64,000 nt of DNA from Sphingomonas sp. SUN039 (GTDB lineage Bacteria > Pseudomonadota > Alphaproteobacteria > Sphingomonadales > Sphingomonadaceae), in NCBI RefSeq assembly GCF_024758725.1, contig NZ_CP096972.1:2958001-3022000 (forward strand), given 5' to 3'. Below the pieces are notes generated by a model, which was not told the DNA's origin, did no database searches, and was given only the letters and a program-made list of their open reading frames with translations. Position 1 is the stretch's first letter; each line of letters opens with the position of its first letter. Positions 38,995 through 53,190 of this stretch are shown here, piece by piece. Made by a program: the position numbers and the translations under genes.

Positions 38995-41900
38995 ATGGGC
39001 ACGATCACGATTACCGAGGACGCACCGGGCCGCTTTACCGTTCCGGGTGCCAACAGCTATCGCACGTCGCCATCGTTCATCCTGAGTGCGGCGATCACCG
39101 TCGTGATTACCGCGCGCGACGGGTTTTTGTCCTATGTCGCGCCTATACCGGGGGTCACGGTCAGCGGATCCGGCACTCATACGCTGACCATCACCGGGCT
39201 GTGGGGCAATGTCGGGCAGGCGCTCGAGGCGCTGGGGCCGCTGTATACCCCGCTCGCCAATGCCAGCGGCAATCATGCCGATCTGGTGACCCAGACGGTG
39301 ACGGGCCCCGCCGCCCAGTTCCCGCCGCCCTTCGGGGCCGGCATCGTCAACGACAGCTACGACGTCGATATCGCCCCGCTGCCCGATGCGCCCGATTCGC
39401 TGACGGTGAGCGGCGGCACGATTGCTGAGAGCGCCGCCATCGGCACGGTCGTCGCACAGCTGACCGGCACCGATCCCGATCCCGGCGACACGCTGAGCTA
39501 TCAACTGCTCAACGCCAACACACCGTTCAGCATCAATGCCGTGACCGGCGCGCTGACCGTCGCGGCCCCGCTCGATTTCGAAACAACGCGATTCTACGAC
39601 CTGAGCGCCGCTGTTTTCGATCAGACCGGCCTGTCGCGCACGCTGAATTTCCGGGTCAACGTCACCAACGTCAACGAAGCGACGATCCTGATCAATTCGC
39701 AGCCCGGCTTTCCCGGTGTGACGCTGTTGGAAACCGCCCCGGCCGGCACGTTCGTGGGTGACGCCAACGCAACCGATTTCAACACGCCGACCAACGCGTT
39801 CATCTATTCGATCACCGCCCTGTCCAACGATCAGGGCGCGACTGTTGCCAATAACGGTCGGTTCGCGATCGATCCGTTCACCGGCCTCGTCACCATTGCC
39901 GATCCGGCGCGGATCAATTTCGAAGAATCCGCCGCCTATGCGGTGGTAGTGCGCGCGACGACGATCACGCCGCAGGACAGCGGCACCACCGCATCCGGCG
40001 ATTATGCCGAAACAGTGGTCAATTTGCGCCTGTTGAACGCCAATCGCACGCCTGCGGGCATCGACACCCATTATGCGATCGATCCGGCGGGGCAAACATC
40101 GGTTGCCATCACGACGCCGCAATTCAACCTGGGCGATACCGGCGACACGCTGAACTCGGTGATCATTTCGTCGCTGCCGACGCGCGGGCTGCTGGTGATC
40201 GCCGCGCCGGGGCAATCGGTGGTGTTCGGCGGCACAACCATCGCCAACGTCAGGGCAGTTGCTGTGGGCGACGCGATCAGCGCTGCCGATCTGGCATCGG
40301 GGAATTTCCGCTTTCTTATCGCCCCCGGACAACCGACGCTGGATGGCTATGCCAGTTTCGGCTTTCAGGTGCGCGACAGCGGCGGCACCGCCAATGGCGC
40401 GCTGGACACCGACCCCACGCCCAATCTCGCCATCATCGATACGCGCATCCTGACGATCGGCGGCGCGACCGATGCCGTCGGCGTGGGCGACTTCAATGGC
40501 GACGGGTTCGACGATTTCATCGTGCGTGCGCCCAATCAGCCGGGCAGTCCGGCCTATGTGATTTTCGGGCGGAACGGCGGGCCGGCGGGGACAATCAATC
40601 TGGCTAACTTGTCCGCCGCCGACGGCATCCGCATTAACGCGCCCGGCGCGATTGCCAGCGTCAGCGGCGCGGGCGATTTCAATGGTGACGGAATTGCCGA
40701 TATCGTGGTCGGCGTGCCCGGTGAGGGCAGTGCGGGCACTGCCTATGTCGTTTTCGGGAGCGGGAGCGCGGGTGGGACGATCAATCTTGCCACACTCGCG
40801 CCGGCGGCGGGCATCCGCATGTTTGGAGAAACCGGCGAATATCCCATCGGGGTGTCGGTCGCACGCGGCGGCGACATCAACGGCGACGGACGGGGCGATG
40901 TGCTGATCGGAACCGCGAACACTCACAGCGGATCTGGCGTTGCCATCTGGCCTGTGCCTACCTTTGTCCTTTTCGGGCGCAACATGGGCGGCACTATCAG
41001 TCTTGCGGGGCAGCCAGTGGGCGTTGCCCGTATCACTATCAACGCCGATAATGCCCTTAACATTGCCGGAATCGGCGATATTGATGCGGATGGATTTGAC
41101 GATGTATTGATCGGCAATCCGTTGAGAAGTGTCTTTTTTAATGGCGATGAAACCGGGGTTGCCTATATCGCTTATGGTCGCGCCGACGGCGTACTGAATA
41201 GGGTTATTCTGACCGGCGGGTACGCGTATAATCAGCTTGGCACGGACTTGGCGGGTGGCAGCGATTTCAACGGCGATGGCGTTAGTGATTTCGTCATCAC
41301 CAGTTCGGTTGATTTCGCTCTCACAAATTCGTTTTCCGTCGGGCCTAGCGTCCAGTTGGTCTATGGTAGCGCTGCGCGCTTCAGCGATTTTGATCTGCGG
41401 GGAGGGCCCCCGCATCTGCGGATAAGCAGTCATGTCCCAGAATCGCTGGGTTCCAGTATTGCCATCGCGGATATCAACGACGACGGCTATGCCGATCTGA
41501 TCGTCGGTGCGCCGCAGAGTGGGACTGCCTATATCATTTATGGCGGACCTGGCGCGCGGGATGAGATGTCCAATATTCGCAGTCGGCCCGGTGTCGATTT
41601 CTTTAACGGCTTTGCCGGTGGCGGCGGCGGTAGTCATGTCGACTCGATCGGCGATATCAATCACGACGGTTTTGGCGATTTCGTTATCCAGGCGGGCACC
41701 GGCGGGGGGGTGTATAGCTCGATCATTTTCGGCCATTCACGCACCGCGTCGGCCAACCGCCAGCCAGATCTCACCGCCCCGCTTGGCGGCCAGACGGCAC
41801 TGCTCAACCGCGCCTTTGCCTATGCCATTCCGGCGGGCAGCTTTGTCGATCCCGATGCGGGCGACGTGCTGTCCTACAGCGTCACCGGCCTGCCCGCCTG

Positions 41901-44430
41901 GCTCAGCTTCGACGCCGCGACCCGCCGCTTTTCGGGCACGCCAGGCGGCACCGATCTGGGCAGCGTTACCGTCCGGCTGACCGTTACCGACGGCGTCACC
42001 GCGCCGCTGCGCCAGACGCTGCATTTCACCGTCACCGATCCGCTGGGCTTCACCCCCGGCAATGACGTGCGCGTCAATCCGGCGGGCAATGACGTGACGA
42101 TCGACGGGCTGACAGGGGTCGACAGGCTCGACATGGCGGCGTTCACCACGCCGATCACGCTCAATACCGACACCGCAACGATCCAGACCATTGACGGCAC
42201 CGAACGCGTCGTCAATGTGGAGAGCTTCATCCTGGGCAGCGGCAACGATGTCGCGCGGCTCGGCGGCGGGGCCTTCACCGTATTCGGCGGGGCGGGCGAC
42301 GACATTTACTACGACGATGCGGGTAACGACACGCTGATCGAAAATGCGGGCGGCGGCACCGACAGCGTTTATGTCGGCGGCGGCTATACCCTGCCCGCCA
42401 ATGTCGAAAACCTGATCTACACCGGCACCGGCGCGGCAACGCTGATCGGCAACGACAGCAACAACATCCTCGACACCGGCACCATCGCCACCGGCCTCGT
42501 CACGCTGATCGGCGGTGATGGCGATGATGTGCTGGTGGTGCGCGCGGGCAGTTTCGGCGTCGGCATCGTCGGCGGCGCGGGCATTGATACGCTGGCAATC
42601 GAACGCGATCTGGCGATCATCCCCGACGATATCGAAAACATCATTTATATCGGCACGGGCAACGCGACTTTGGTCGGCAACCGGTTCGACAACAGTATTA
42701 CCGGTGGTGCGGGCAATGACGAGCTGATCGGCGGCGGCGGCATGGATATGTTGACCGGCGGCGGCGGGAATGACCGGCTGAGCCTGACCGGCACCGGCGG
42801 CGGGACATTGGACGGCGGCACCGGTAACGATATCCTCGACAGCGGCACGACAGCGACGGCGCTGGTCACGCTGATTGGCGGCGACGGCGACGACACGCTG
42901 ATCCTGCGTGCGGGCAGTTTTGCGGTGGGTATCGTCGGCGGCACGGGCGTGGACACGCTGATGATCGAACGCGATCTGGCGATTATCCCCGACGATGTTG
43001 AGAACATCGTCTATACCGGCATCGGCAACGCAACTTTGGTAGGCAATGGCGGAGCCAACACCATCACCGGCGGCATCGGCAATGACAGCATCGATGGCGG
43101 TGCCGGGGCCGACACGATGATCGGCGGCAAGGGCAACGACATCTATAATGTCGATAATATCGGCGATGTGATCACCGAGCTGGCGGGCGAGGGTATTGAC
43201 GAAGTCCGCACCACGCTGACCAGCTATGCCATTCCGGCACATGTCGAAAAGGTCACGCTGCTGGGTGCGGCGGGCGGCGCGTTGCAAAGTGTGACCGGCA
43301 GCGCGCGCGACGACAGCTTCGATTTCAGCCAGCGGGGCGCAAGCCCGATCAACGCCGGCGGTGGCGACGGCAACGATGCGTTCTTCTTCGGCGCGACCTT
43401 TTCGGCAGCGGATATCGTCGATGGCGGCGCGGGGACGAACGACCAGATCGGATTGCAGGGCAATTATACCGGTGCGAACAAGCTGGTGCTGGGCGCGACA
43501 ACACTGACCGGGGTCGAGATTGTCGCCGCGCTGCCGGGGTTCGGCTATGACATCACGACCGACGACGCCAATGTCGCGGCGGGTCAGGTGCTGTCGGTTT
43601 TCGGTGGCAATCTGGGCGCGGGGGAGAGCTTCACCTTCAACGGATCGGCGGAGACCAACGGCAGCTTCCGGGTCTATGGCGGCCTCGGCACCGACAGTTT
43701 TACCGGTGGTGCGGGGGACGACGGCTTTTACTTCGGCCCGGGCAAATGGGGCGCGGGCGATGCGGTGACCGGCGGTGCCGGCACGAACGATCAGCTCGCG
43801 CTCGACGGTAATTACACGGTGTCGATTGGTGCGAATGCCGATGTCGAGACACTGGTCCTGCTGCCCAGCCCCACAGGCTTGACCAATACATTCAACATCA
43901 CGCTGACCGATGTATGGACGGCGGCGGGCGCGACCAAGACCGTGTGGGGCCTGAACGTCACGACGGGCATTACGATCAACGGATCGGCCGAAACGGATGG
44001 CAAGCTGGTCATGTTCGGCGGGCTGGGCAGCGATACGCTGACCGGCGGTGCCGGTGCGGACAGGGTTTACGGCGGCGGTGGCGGCGATGTGCTGACCGGC
44101 GGTGCGGGCGCGGATACCTTCTTGTATGACAGGCTGACCGACTCCTTCGGCGCGACGACCGCGACGCGGGACCGCATCCTCGACTTTACGGCAGGCGATA
44201 AAATCGACTTGTCGGGAATCGACGCGATCACGGGCGGTGCCGACGACGCGTTCAGCTTCATCGGCAATGCGGCCTTCGGCAACGTCGCCGGACAATTGCG
44301 GGCAACAGATATCGGCGGCGGCGTCTTCAACGTCGAAGGCGACGTGAACGGCGACGGCATTGCCGACTTCGCGCTGCTCGTGACAGCGGGGGCGGGTTAC
44401 GTCTTCGCGGACACGGATTTCGTGCTGTAG
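38995..44430 (+). CDS. Large RTX/FG-GAP calcium-binding surface protein
   Basis: 1811 residues, no N-terminal signal peptide. In order: two cadherin-like domains (about 135-345, with LTGTDPDPGDTLSYQL and INFEESAAYAVVVRATT), seven FG-GAP/integrin-type beta-propeller repeats with Ca loops such as DFNGDGFDDFIV (about 490-890), and a dystroglycan-like Ig domain (SFVDPDAGDVLSYSVTGLP). RTX nonapeptide repeats (GGxGxD) follow in several blocks, then a serralysin-type C-terminus (RILDFTAGDKIDLSGIDAI...) that acts as a type I secretion signal. A secreted adhesin or biofilm protein is likely. No ABC/HlyD/TolC exporter is in the window. The start ATG has only a weak ribosome site. Confidence 0.88.
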   Translation: MGTITITEDAPGRFTVPGANSYRTSPSFILSAAITVVITARDGFLSYVAPIPGVTVSGSGTHTLTITGLWGNVGQALEALGPLYTPLANASGNHADLVTQTVTGPAAQFPPPFGAGIVNDSYDVDIAPLPDAPDSLTVSGGTIAESAAIGTVVAQLTGTDPDPGDTLSYQLLNANTPFSINAVTGALTVAAPLDFETTRFYDLSAAVFDQTGLSRTLNFRVNVTNVNEATILINSQPGFPGVTLLETAPAGTFVGDANATDFNTPTNAFIYSITALSNDQGATVANNGRFAIDPFTGLVTIADPARINFEESAAYAVVVRATTITPQDSGTTASGDYAETVVNLRLLNANRTPAGIDTHYAIDPAGQTSVAITTPQFNLGDTGDTLNSVIISSLPTRGLLVIAAPGQSVVFGGTTIANVRAVAVGDAISAADLASGNFRFLIAPGQPTLDGYASFGFQVRDSGGTANGALDTDPTPNLAIIDTRILTIGGATDAVGVGDFNGDGFDDFIVRAPNQPGSPAYVIFGRNGGPAGTINLANLSAADGIRINAPGAIASVSGAGDFNGDGIADIVVGVPGEGSAGTAYVVFGSGSAGGTINLATLAPAAGIRMFGETGEYPIGVSVARGGDINGDGRGDVLIGTANTHSGSGVAIWPVPTFVLFGRNMGGTISLAGQPVGVARITINADNALNIAGIGDIDADGFDDVLIGNPLRSVFFNGDETGVAYIAYGRADGVLNRVILTGGYAYNQLGTDLAGGSDFNGDGVSDFVITSSVDFALTNSFSVGPSVQLVYGSAARFSDFDLRGGPPHLRISSHVPESLGSSIAIADINDDGYADLIVGAPQSGTAYIIYGGPGARDEMSNIRSRPGVDFFNGFAGGGGGSHVDSIGDINHDGFGDFVIQAGTGGGVYSSIIFGHSRTASANRQPDLTAPLGGQTALLNRAFAYAIPAGSFVDPDAGDVLSYSVTGLPAWLSFDAATRRFSGTPGGTDLGSVTVRLTVTDGVTAPLRQTLHFTVTDPLGFTPGNDVRVNPAGNDVTIDGLTGVDRLDMAAFTTPITLNTDTATIQTIDGTERVVNVESFILGSGNDVARLGGGAFTVFGGAGDDIYYDDAGNDTLIENAGGGTDSVYVGGGYTLPANVENLIYTGTGAATLIGNDSNNILDTGTIATGLVTLIGGDGDDVLVVRAGSFGVGIVGGAGIDTLAIERDLAIIPDDIENIIYIGTGNATLVGNRFDNSITGGAGNDELIGGGGMDMLTGGGGNDRLSLTGTGGGTLDGGTGNDILDSGTTATALVTLIGGDGDDTLILRAGSFAVGIVGGTGVDTLMIERDLAIIPDDVENIVYTGIGNATLVGNGGANTITGGIGNDSIDGGAGADTMIGGKGNDIYNVDNIGDVITELAGEGIDEVRTTLTSYAIPAHVEKVTLLGAAGGALQSVTGSARDDSFDFSQRGASPINAGGGDGNDAFFFGATFSAADIVDGGAGTNDQIGLQGNYTGANKLVLGATTLTGVEIVAALPGFGYDITTDDANVAAGQVLSVFGGNLGAGESFTFNGSAETNGSFRVYGGLGTDSFTGGAGDDGFYFGPGKWGAGDAVTGGAGTNDQLALDGNYTVSIGANADVETLVLLPSPTGLTNTFNITLTDVWTAAGATKTVWGLNVTTGITINGSAETDGKLVMFGGLGSDTLTGGAGADRVYGGGGGDVLTGGAGADTFLYDRLTDSFGATTATRDRILDFTAGDKIDLSGIDAITGGADDAFSFIGNAAFGNVAGQLRATDIGGGVFNVEGDVNGDGIADFALLVTAGAGYVFADTDFVL

Positions 44431-45231
44431 GGCGAAGCGGCAGGCAGGCTGTAGCAGAATGTGAGGATGCGTTTGGCATTTCCACACGCCCAACTGGACC
44501 GGAATGGCGACGCCAGCCGTAACGGCAGGGCGAGTAAGAGCGGCAATGCCATCAGCTGCTGCCAAAAGCTGCGGGTCTGCAACGGCCCGATTCCCGTCTT
44601 GGTGATGGCCGATTGTCGCTTTGAATGGATGGCAGCTATCGGACGGCTACTTGGCCTAACGGAACGAATGCAATGGCGGCGATCGGTTGTGTTTGAAATC
44701 GCTCTCTGCCATTTCCGCTTACCGTGCCACACCGCCGATAAGCTGAATGGCAGCAAGCGGCCCAAAAGCAATCGCGAAATGACGTTCACGTTTTTCGACT
44801 CAGCTGAAGACTGGCCGTGGCGGCAGTATTAGATGTTTGGCGATAAAATATTGATTATAATGATATTTCCTTATGAACACTCGACGAATGACCAACAGCG
44901 AAACCAACATTCTGCCGAGCTTGTATGAGACAATGGATCGGAAAAAATCGCCTCAACTTGGAGCGGTGCCCTTGCCCGGAGATGTGCTGTGGCGATCGAA
45001 CGGGGCGGTTTGCGGCATGACCTGACCGACGATATCCATACCGACGTGCGCGAAGGGGATAGACGCCAAAAACTGGACCGACGCAGTCGCGGTCAGCAAT
45101 GCTAAACGGCCGCCGCATTTGTTTGGAGCGCCAACTCCCTGAAATTGGGAGGGAGATCGAAAGGTACCGACAGGCCTAGGCCGAGAGCAACCTTGAATCG
45201 TGCGGTTCTGCCAGTTTCGACTATTTGAAAT
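44431..45231. other. 800-base region without a credible gene
   Basis: Several short frames overlap on both strands, but none has family-like sequence, ribosome site or sphingomonad codon use; they look like decayed DNA. A small hairpin CTCCC-N7-GGGAG at about 45134-45152 lies downstream of the JmjC gene on the minus strand and could end that operon. Confidence 0.5.
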
Positions 45232-46863
45232 TCAGGCGGGATAAGACTGGTAGAAACTGTTGGGCCAAACAAAATTGGTATTGGTGATCGATACGCTGAA
45301 ATCGAGCGCTCGGACCTGATGCCACCAGCCGATCGGGATGAACAAGGCATCGCCGGGTTCGAGGTCGGCGACCAGCGGCGTAACGGCAGCCGTGTAGGGA
45401 AAAGCGTCCAGATTCCCCTCAAGGTCGCCGACGCGGCTGAACACATGGTGTTCGTTGTAGAGCTTCGGCGTGTCTTCGGGCGAGACGAGCACGACGCGCT
45501 TGCGCCCCGTGATCTGGATCAACAGGTTGTTCGTCAAATCGTGATGCAGCGGCGTGAACGTGCCAGCCGGGCCGATCCACAACATCCCCTTGGATCCCGG
45601 GTCCGCCGGATTGAGAAACGCCTCCAGCGTCCCGATGTCGGGCATCAACGGGGCCAGTGCCTCGGCATTCGGTCCGGAGTTATACGCCGTGATATAGGCA
45701 TTGTTTCCCGCCTCTTCGGCCTCGACCATATCGAGATAGGCGGTAAAAGGCGCTGTCCGGCGATGCGCGTCCTTGTCGAGCTCGAAACGCGGGTCGTCGC
45801 GACGGTCGCCCTGAAACTCGACGGGCCGGTCGCCGATCGTGCGGCGCAGATAGTCCGGCGACCAGCGCGGAACGGCGGGCCAGTGCGCGACGACCCCTTT
45901 CAGCAGCGCCGGCCGGTTGGTCGCATAATGCCGGTCGAGGAAGGTTTGGCGGTCGATCTCGCGATAGTGGCACAGCGCCGAGGCCGACGGCGACAGGGCG
46001 CGGAGCCGTGTGCGCGTTTCCATCAGCCAGTTGCGCTTGGCCAGCGCGACATCCTGAGCGCTCGCCGACGGGAGAGGTTCGGCATGTGAAACTTCGGGTG
46101 AAGCTTCCCCGACCGGGGCTGCACCGTCAGGCGGCACGAACGGGCGGAGCGACAATTTGCTCTGGTGGTCGTCGGTCCCGATTTTGCCCGAAGGACACGA
46201 CCCCCGGTAATAGAGTTTCTGCCATTTGTCGGTGGGTCGCGACGGCGGGTTGTCGCGCACTTCGACGTGGAAAGCGTCGCGGCTGGCGCTCCACGCTTCG
46301 AAATCGGCCTTCAGTGCTGGGTTGTCGTCGATCGGCACGAGGCGCGGGACGACGGCCTCGACGACCCGGCGTTCGACCGGGAACAGGTGACAGATAACCT
46401 CGTCCGCTTCGAACCGCACCCAGTGGTTCGGACGCGTGAAGCGCCAGTTCATTGTGAAGGTATAGGGCGACCAGTCGGTCTCGACGATCCCGCCCAGCGG
46501 CGCGATCCCGTCCTTGACGCTGTTGGGCGGCCCGCCGACCCACAGATTCCAGCCCGGCGGCGTGCGGAACAGCCCGGCGATGTGAAAGGTCAGCGTGCCC
46601 TGTCCGAACAGCGCCACCGGCGCATCATGGTCGGCGGTGCCGCTATCCGCACGAAGGGTCACGTCGGACGCATCCGCGCCGCCGTTCCAAGCCGCCTCGA
46701 ATCCACACGGGCTGAGAATTTCCCACCCGTGCGCGTTAGCTATGTTGAGGGGAAGGCACCGGTAAGCGAAGGACTCAGGCGTCGCATCCATCCAGTCCCG
46801 ACGTGAAGATGCGGGGCGGATGCGCGGTTTCCAGCCGTCGTAAAGATAGCAGATCAAGTCCAT
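45232..46863 (-). CDS. DUF6065 - JmjC/cupin-8 fusion protein
   Basis: 543 residues. Residues about 1-240 match DUF6065 (MDLICYLYDGWKPRIRPA start, FAYRCLPLNIANAHGWEILS). Residues about 290-543 form a cupin-8/JmjC domain: RPALLKGVVAHWPAVPRW, metal site PLHHDLTNNLLIQITG (HxD), and distal His in IPIGWWHQVRALDFS. These are hallmarks of Fe(II)/2-oxoglutarate hydroxylases that modify proteins or small molecules. It starts 6 bases after the small exported gene and is the third gene of the operon led by the Pro-Thr S8 protease. Its substrate is unknown. The two-domain arrangement is intact, with no frameshift. Confidence 0.85.
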   Translation of the reverse strand: MDLICYLYDGWKPRIRPASSRRDWMDATPESFAYRCLPLNIANAHGWEILSPCGFEAAWNGGADASDVTLRADSGTADHDAPVALFGQGTLTFHIAGLFRTPPGWNLWVGGPPNSVKDGIAPLGGIVETDWSPYTFTMNWRFTRPNHWVRFEADEVICHLFPVERRVVEAVVPRLVPIDDNPALKADFEAWSASRDAFHVEVRDNPPSRPTDKWQKLYYRGSCPSGKIGTDDHQSKLSLRPFVPPDGAAPVGEASPEVSHAEPLPSASAQDVALAKRNWLMETRTRLRALSPSASALCHYREIDRQTFLDRHYATNRPALLKGVVAHWPAVPRWSPDYLRRTIGDRPVEFQGDRRDDPRFELDKDAHRRTAPFTAYLDMVEAEEAGNNAYITAYNSGPNAEALAPLMPDIGTLEAFLNPADPGSKGMLWIGPAGTFTPLHHDLTNNLLIQITGRKRVVLVSPEDTPKLYNEHHVFSRVGDLEGNLDAFPYTAAVTPLVADLEPGDALFIPIGWWHQVRALDFSVSITNTNFVWPNSFYQSYPA

Positions 46864-46869
46864 ACTGGC

Positions 46870-47253
46870 TTATTTGCACCCGTTGGCGGGCACGTCGAGT
46901 GTTTGCACGTGCTGGCCGCGACGCATCAGGACCAGCCGACCGTCGCGCCATGACAGGTCGGTCGCGCGCTCATGGCGGTCGATCAGCCGGATGCTGGGAT
47001 TGTACCCGCCGCGATCTACGAAATTCGAGCCGCGCACATAGTTGCCGGAGCCGACCCGGCACCAAGATCCGCCCAGTTTCAGATAGATGGTCGCCCGATC
47101 GCGTGGCGTTCGGCGCGCCGGATCGGGAAAGACGACCGCCATCCGTCCGACGATGCCGGGACCGAGTCCCTGGTCGGCAACCCTGCGTGGATCGGCACCT
47201 TCGGGACCGACCGCCAGCCCGACCGCCGCCGCGAGCAGCGCCAGCGCGAACAC
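46870..47253 (-). CDS. Small exported protein, unknown function
   Basis: 127 residues from GTG 47253, one base after the S8 protease stop. It begins with a hydrophobic signal (MFALALLAAAVGLAVG), then a soluble part with Cys65 and Cys126 (SWCRVGSGNYVRGSNF; DVPANGCK end) that could form a disulfide. No family is recognised. Position between the protease and the JmjC gene, with spacers of 1 and 6 bases, strongly suggests one transcript and a shared job. Confidence 0.6.
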   Translation of the reverse strand: MFALALLAAAVGLAVGPEGADPRRVADQGLGPGIVGRMAVVFPDPARRTPRDRATIYLKLGGSWCRVGSGNYVRGSNFVDRGGYNPSIRLIDRHERATDLSWRDGRLVLMRRGQHVQTLDVPANGCK

Positions 47254-47254
47254 C

Positions 47255-51148
<3,894 letters not shown>

Positions 51149-51447
51149 ACGTCCCCCTAAACAACTTTTACTCGATCACGCATTTATGGACTGCACGCTG
51201 CAAGTGCCGTCCCTGTCCGCATTCGTAACACTCATGCACACGAATCCGCACGAATCCAACTTAATTAACATTATCACTGAATCGACAGAAGCAACGGTCC
51301 ATTTCTGGAGTGGTTTTTCTGGCGTCGGAAGCGACACAGATTGCAATCGTTTGAAAATTGTCGGCTGCGCTGTATCTCGCTGTGTGCATTGCCGCAGGGG
51401 GCGGTGCATCGGGGCGTTGTGCACGTCGATGTAGGGGGACGCAGAGG
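51149..51447. other. Divergent promoter region
   Basis: 299 bases between the S8 protease operon and the winged-helix gene. AT-richer in the middle (ACTTAATTAACATTATCACT region near 51260-51280), suitable for promoters in both directions. No operator is recognised. Confidence 0.45.
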
Positions 51448-52431
51448 ATGCCGACGCGCTGGCAACTCGACGAATTCGACGCGCTATTCGCAGCCCGGGT
51501 TGGATCGCGTCCTGTTGGAATCGAATGGCCTGAAATTCTCGCGTTCCGGAACGCGCCGACCTTTCTCGATGTGGTCCTGCGCTACGATGCGATCAGCGGC
51601 CCGTTCTATGGCAACCATTTCATCCTGAACAAGGTGGTGCCCGAGGCGTGGCGGTTCCAGATGATCGTGTTCCTGCTCCACCTGCACGACACGCGCGACC
51701 CGGCCGATCCGCGCGGCGGCCTGACGCTGGCCAATTTCCAGCGAGTGTGTGCCACGCTGGGGCTGGCCAGTGCGGGGCGCGCCTTTGCCTTTCTCAACAT
51801 CATGCGCGTCGGCGGCTATCTGGCGCGCGACCTGGCGGACGCCGACCGGCGAATCGTCCGGCTCGAACCCACGCCGCATTTTGTCGAAACGGTCGAGCAA
51901 TGGAATGACGGCATCTTCGAGCTGATCGACACTGCCATGCCGACTGCCGGTCTCGTGGCTGCCCGCGCGCAGGTTCCCGGGCTGGGGCGCATGATGCGAC
52001 AGGGGGGTGCCGAAAAGCTGCTCGCCGGGTGGCAACCGCTTGGCGCATTTCCCGAAGTCGAGCACTTCGCCGCGCGCGACGGGGGCTGGATGTTGCTCGC
52101 GCGCGCCATGGCCTTGGCGCTACGACAGGACGATGGCACCCCGGTGACTATCGATCTGATCGCTTTCGGCAAGGAGTTCGGGACTTCGCGGACCCAGCTC
52201 AGACGCATATTGGAAAGTGCCCATGCGGCAGGGCTGCTCCTTGCCCCGCCGCAAAACGGGTCGAACATCTGCCCGTCGCCAAAGCTTGCCTGCGCGTTCG
52301 TGACGTGGCTCGCCTCCTATCTGGCAAGCTACTGCGAGAGCGCGACGGCGGCGCTGGCGACCGGCGGCGTCGCCCAGCCTTCGTATCCCAACAACGAAGA
52401 GAGCGCTGTGTCGAGAAACGCGACCGGCTGA
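51448..52431 (+). CDS. Winged-helix DNA-binding protein candidate
   Basis: 327 residues from ATG 51448 (GCAGAGG upstream; TAGGGGG further out). Helical N-terminal two thirds (MPTRWQLDEFDALFAARVGS, FQMIVFLLHLHDTRDPADP) of unknown fold. Near residues 235-265 there is a MarR-like winged helix: IDLIAFGKEFGTSRTQLRRI then LESAHAAGLL. It is probably a transcription factor and is divergent from the S8 protease operon, making it a candidate regulator. Its 3' end overlaps the converging gene by 103 bases. I do not recognise a named family. Confidence 0.55.
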   Translation: MPTRWQLDEFDALFAARVGSRPVGIEWPEILAFRNAPTFLDVVLRYDAISGPFYGNHFILNKVVPEAWRFQMIVFLLHLHDTRDPADPRGGLTLANFQRVCATLGLASAGRAFAFLNIMRVGGYLARDLADADRRIVRLEPTPHFVETVEQWNDGIFELIDTAMPTAGLVAARAQVPGLGRMMRQGGAEKLLAGWQPLGAFPEVEHFAARDGGWMLLARAMALALRQDDGTPVTIDLIAFGKEFGTSRTQLRRILESAHAAGLLLAPPQNGSNICPSPKLACAFVTWLASYLASYCESATAALATGGVAQPSYPNNEESAVSRNATG

Positions 52432-52994
52432 ACGCCGTCGGGATCGCCGGACGCCCGGATGGTCGTCAACGCCTCGTCGATCGCCTCGATCATCGGGACC
52501 GGCCGATCGCCGGTTGCCGCAGCATCGCCCCCCGATACGGATCGGGTGGACCGGCGCCGGACATGCGCGATCATCTGTGCGACCTCGTCGCGGGCGACGG
52601 TACCGCGCGCCACGAAAGCGTTCGCGACGATCACATAGTCGGCGCTGTTGCCGACGCTTTCCAGACTGACTCTCAGCCGGACGCCGGCGCGCTCGAAATA
52701 GGCGCCGACGGCATGTCCGGAACTCGTATCGGTCACCGCCTGCCACGGCGATTCCATGTAAACGTCGCCGAGCGGTGTCAGGTCGGCACCGCTTTCGATC
52801 AGGCGGTTGAGGCCGCTCAGCACATCGAACCATTCGACCGAGCCCTTGCCGAACCTGTCGGCAATGCCCACCAGTCCTTCCGCCGACCTGTGGTCTATAT
52901 AGTAATAATCGGCCGACCGAACGATGATCCCGACAATGAGCTGTGCGCCGTGGCCGATCCTGACCCCGATCCTGTATTCTGCCACTGGACCCAT
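52329..52994 (-). CDS. Unrecognised 221-residue soluble protein
   Basis: No signal peptide or catalytic motif. The start MGPVAEYRIGVRIGHGAQLI and DYYYIDHRSAEGLVGI suggest a beta-rich N-terminal part. A helical C-terminal half holds EAIDEALTTIRASGDPDG. Codon use is normal for the region. It overlaps the converging winged-helix gene by 103 bases at the 3' ends, so one of the two may be annotated too long, or the overlap is real antisense. Function unknown. Confidence 0.5.
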   Translation of the reverse strand: MGPVAEYRIGVRIGHGAQLIVGIIVRSADYYYIDHRSAEGLVGIADRFGKGSVEWFDVLSGLNRLIESGADLTPLGDVYMESPWQAVTDTSSGHAVGAYFERAGVRLRVSLESVGNSADYVIVANAFVARGTVARDEVAQMIAHVRRRSTRSVSGGDAAATGDRPVPMIEAIDEALTTIRASGDPDGVQPVAFLDTALSSLLGYEGWATPPVASAAVALSQ

Positions 52995-53190
52995 GCTCCG
53001 TGCTCAACCGATGTAGGCGCGAAGCATAGCCCCGTTTCGGCGCAGCAAAAGAGCGCTGTCGGCCGTCACGCGTCGTATAAGCCGAGGCGCATCCGCGTCA
53101 TCATCCCGATCAAGCTATGCGAAGGTGATAGACGTTGGCGTTCAGGCTTGGGCAACAGTGAGACCAGCGCTCTATCAGGATTCCATTTAA

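Noticed and set aside
38860-44565. Two minus-strand frames of about 950 residues each
   Set aside because: They lie antisense to the RTX/FG-GAP gene, have no domain motifs, and their composition follows from the Gly/Asp-rich plus-strand repeats.
44461-44832. 123-residue plus-strand frame and overlapping minus-strand frames
   Set aside because: Composition unlike local genes, no ribosome site, mutual overlap on both strands; treated as non-coding.
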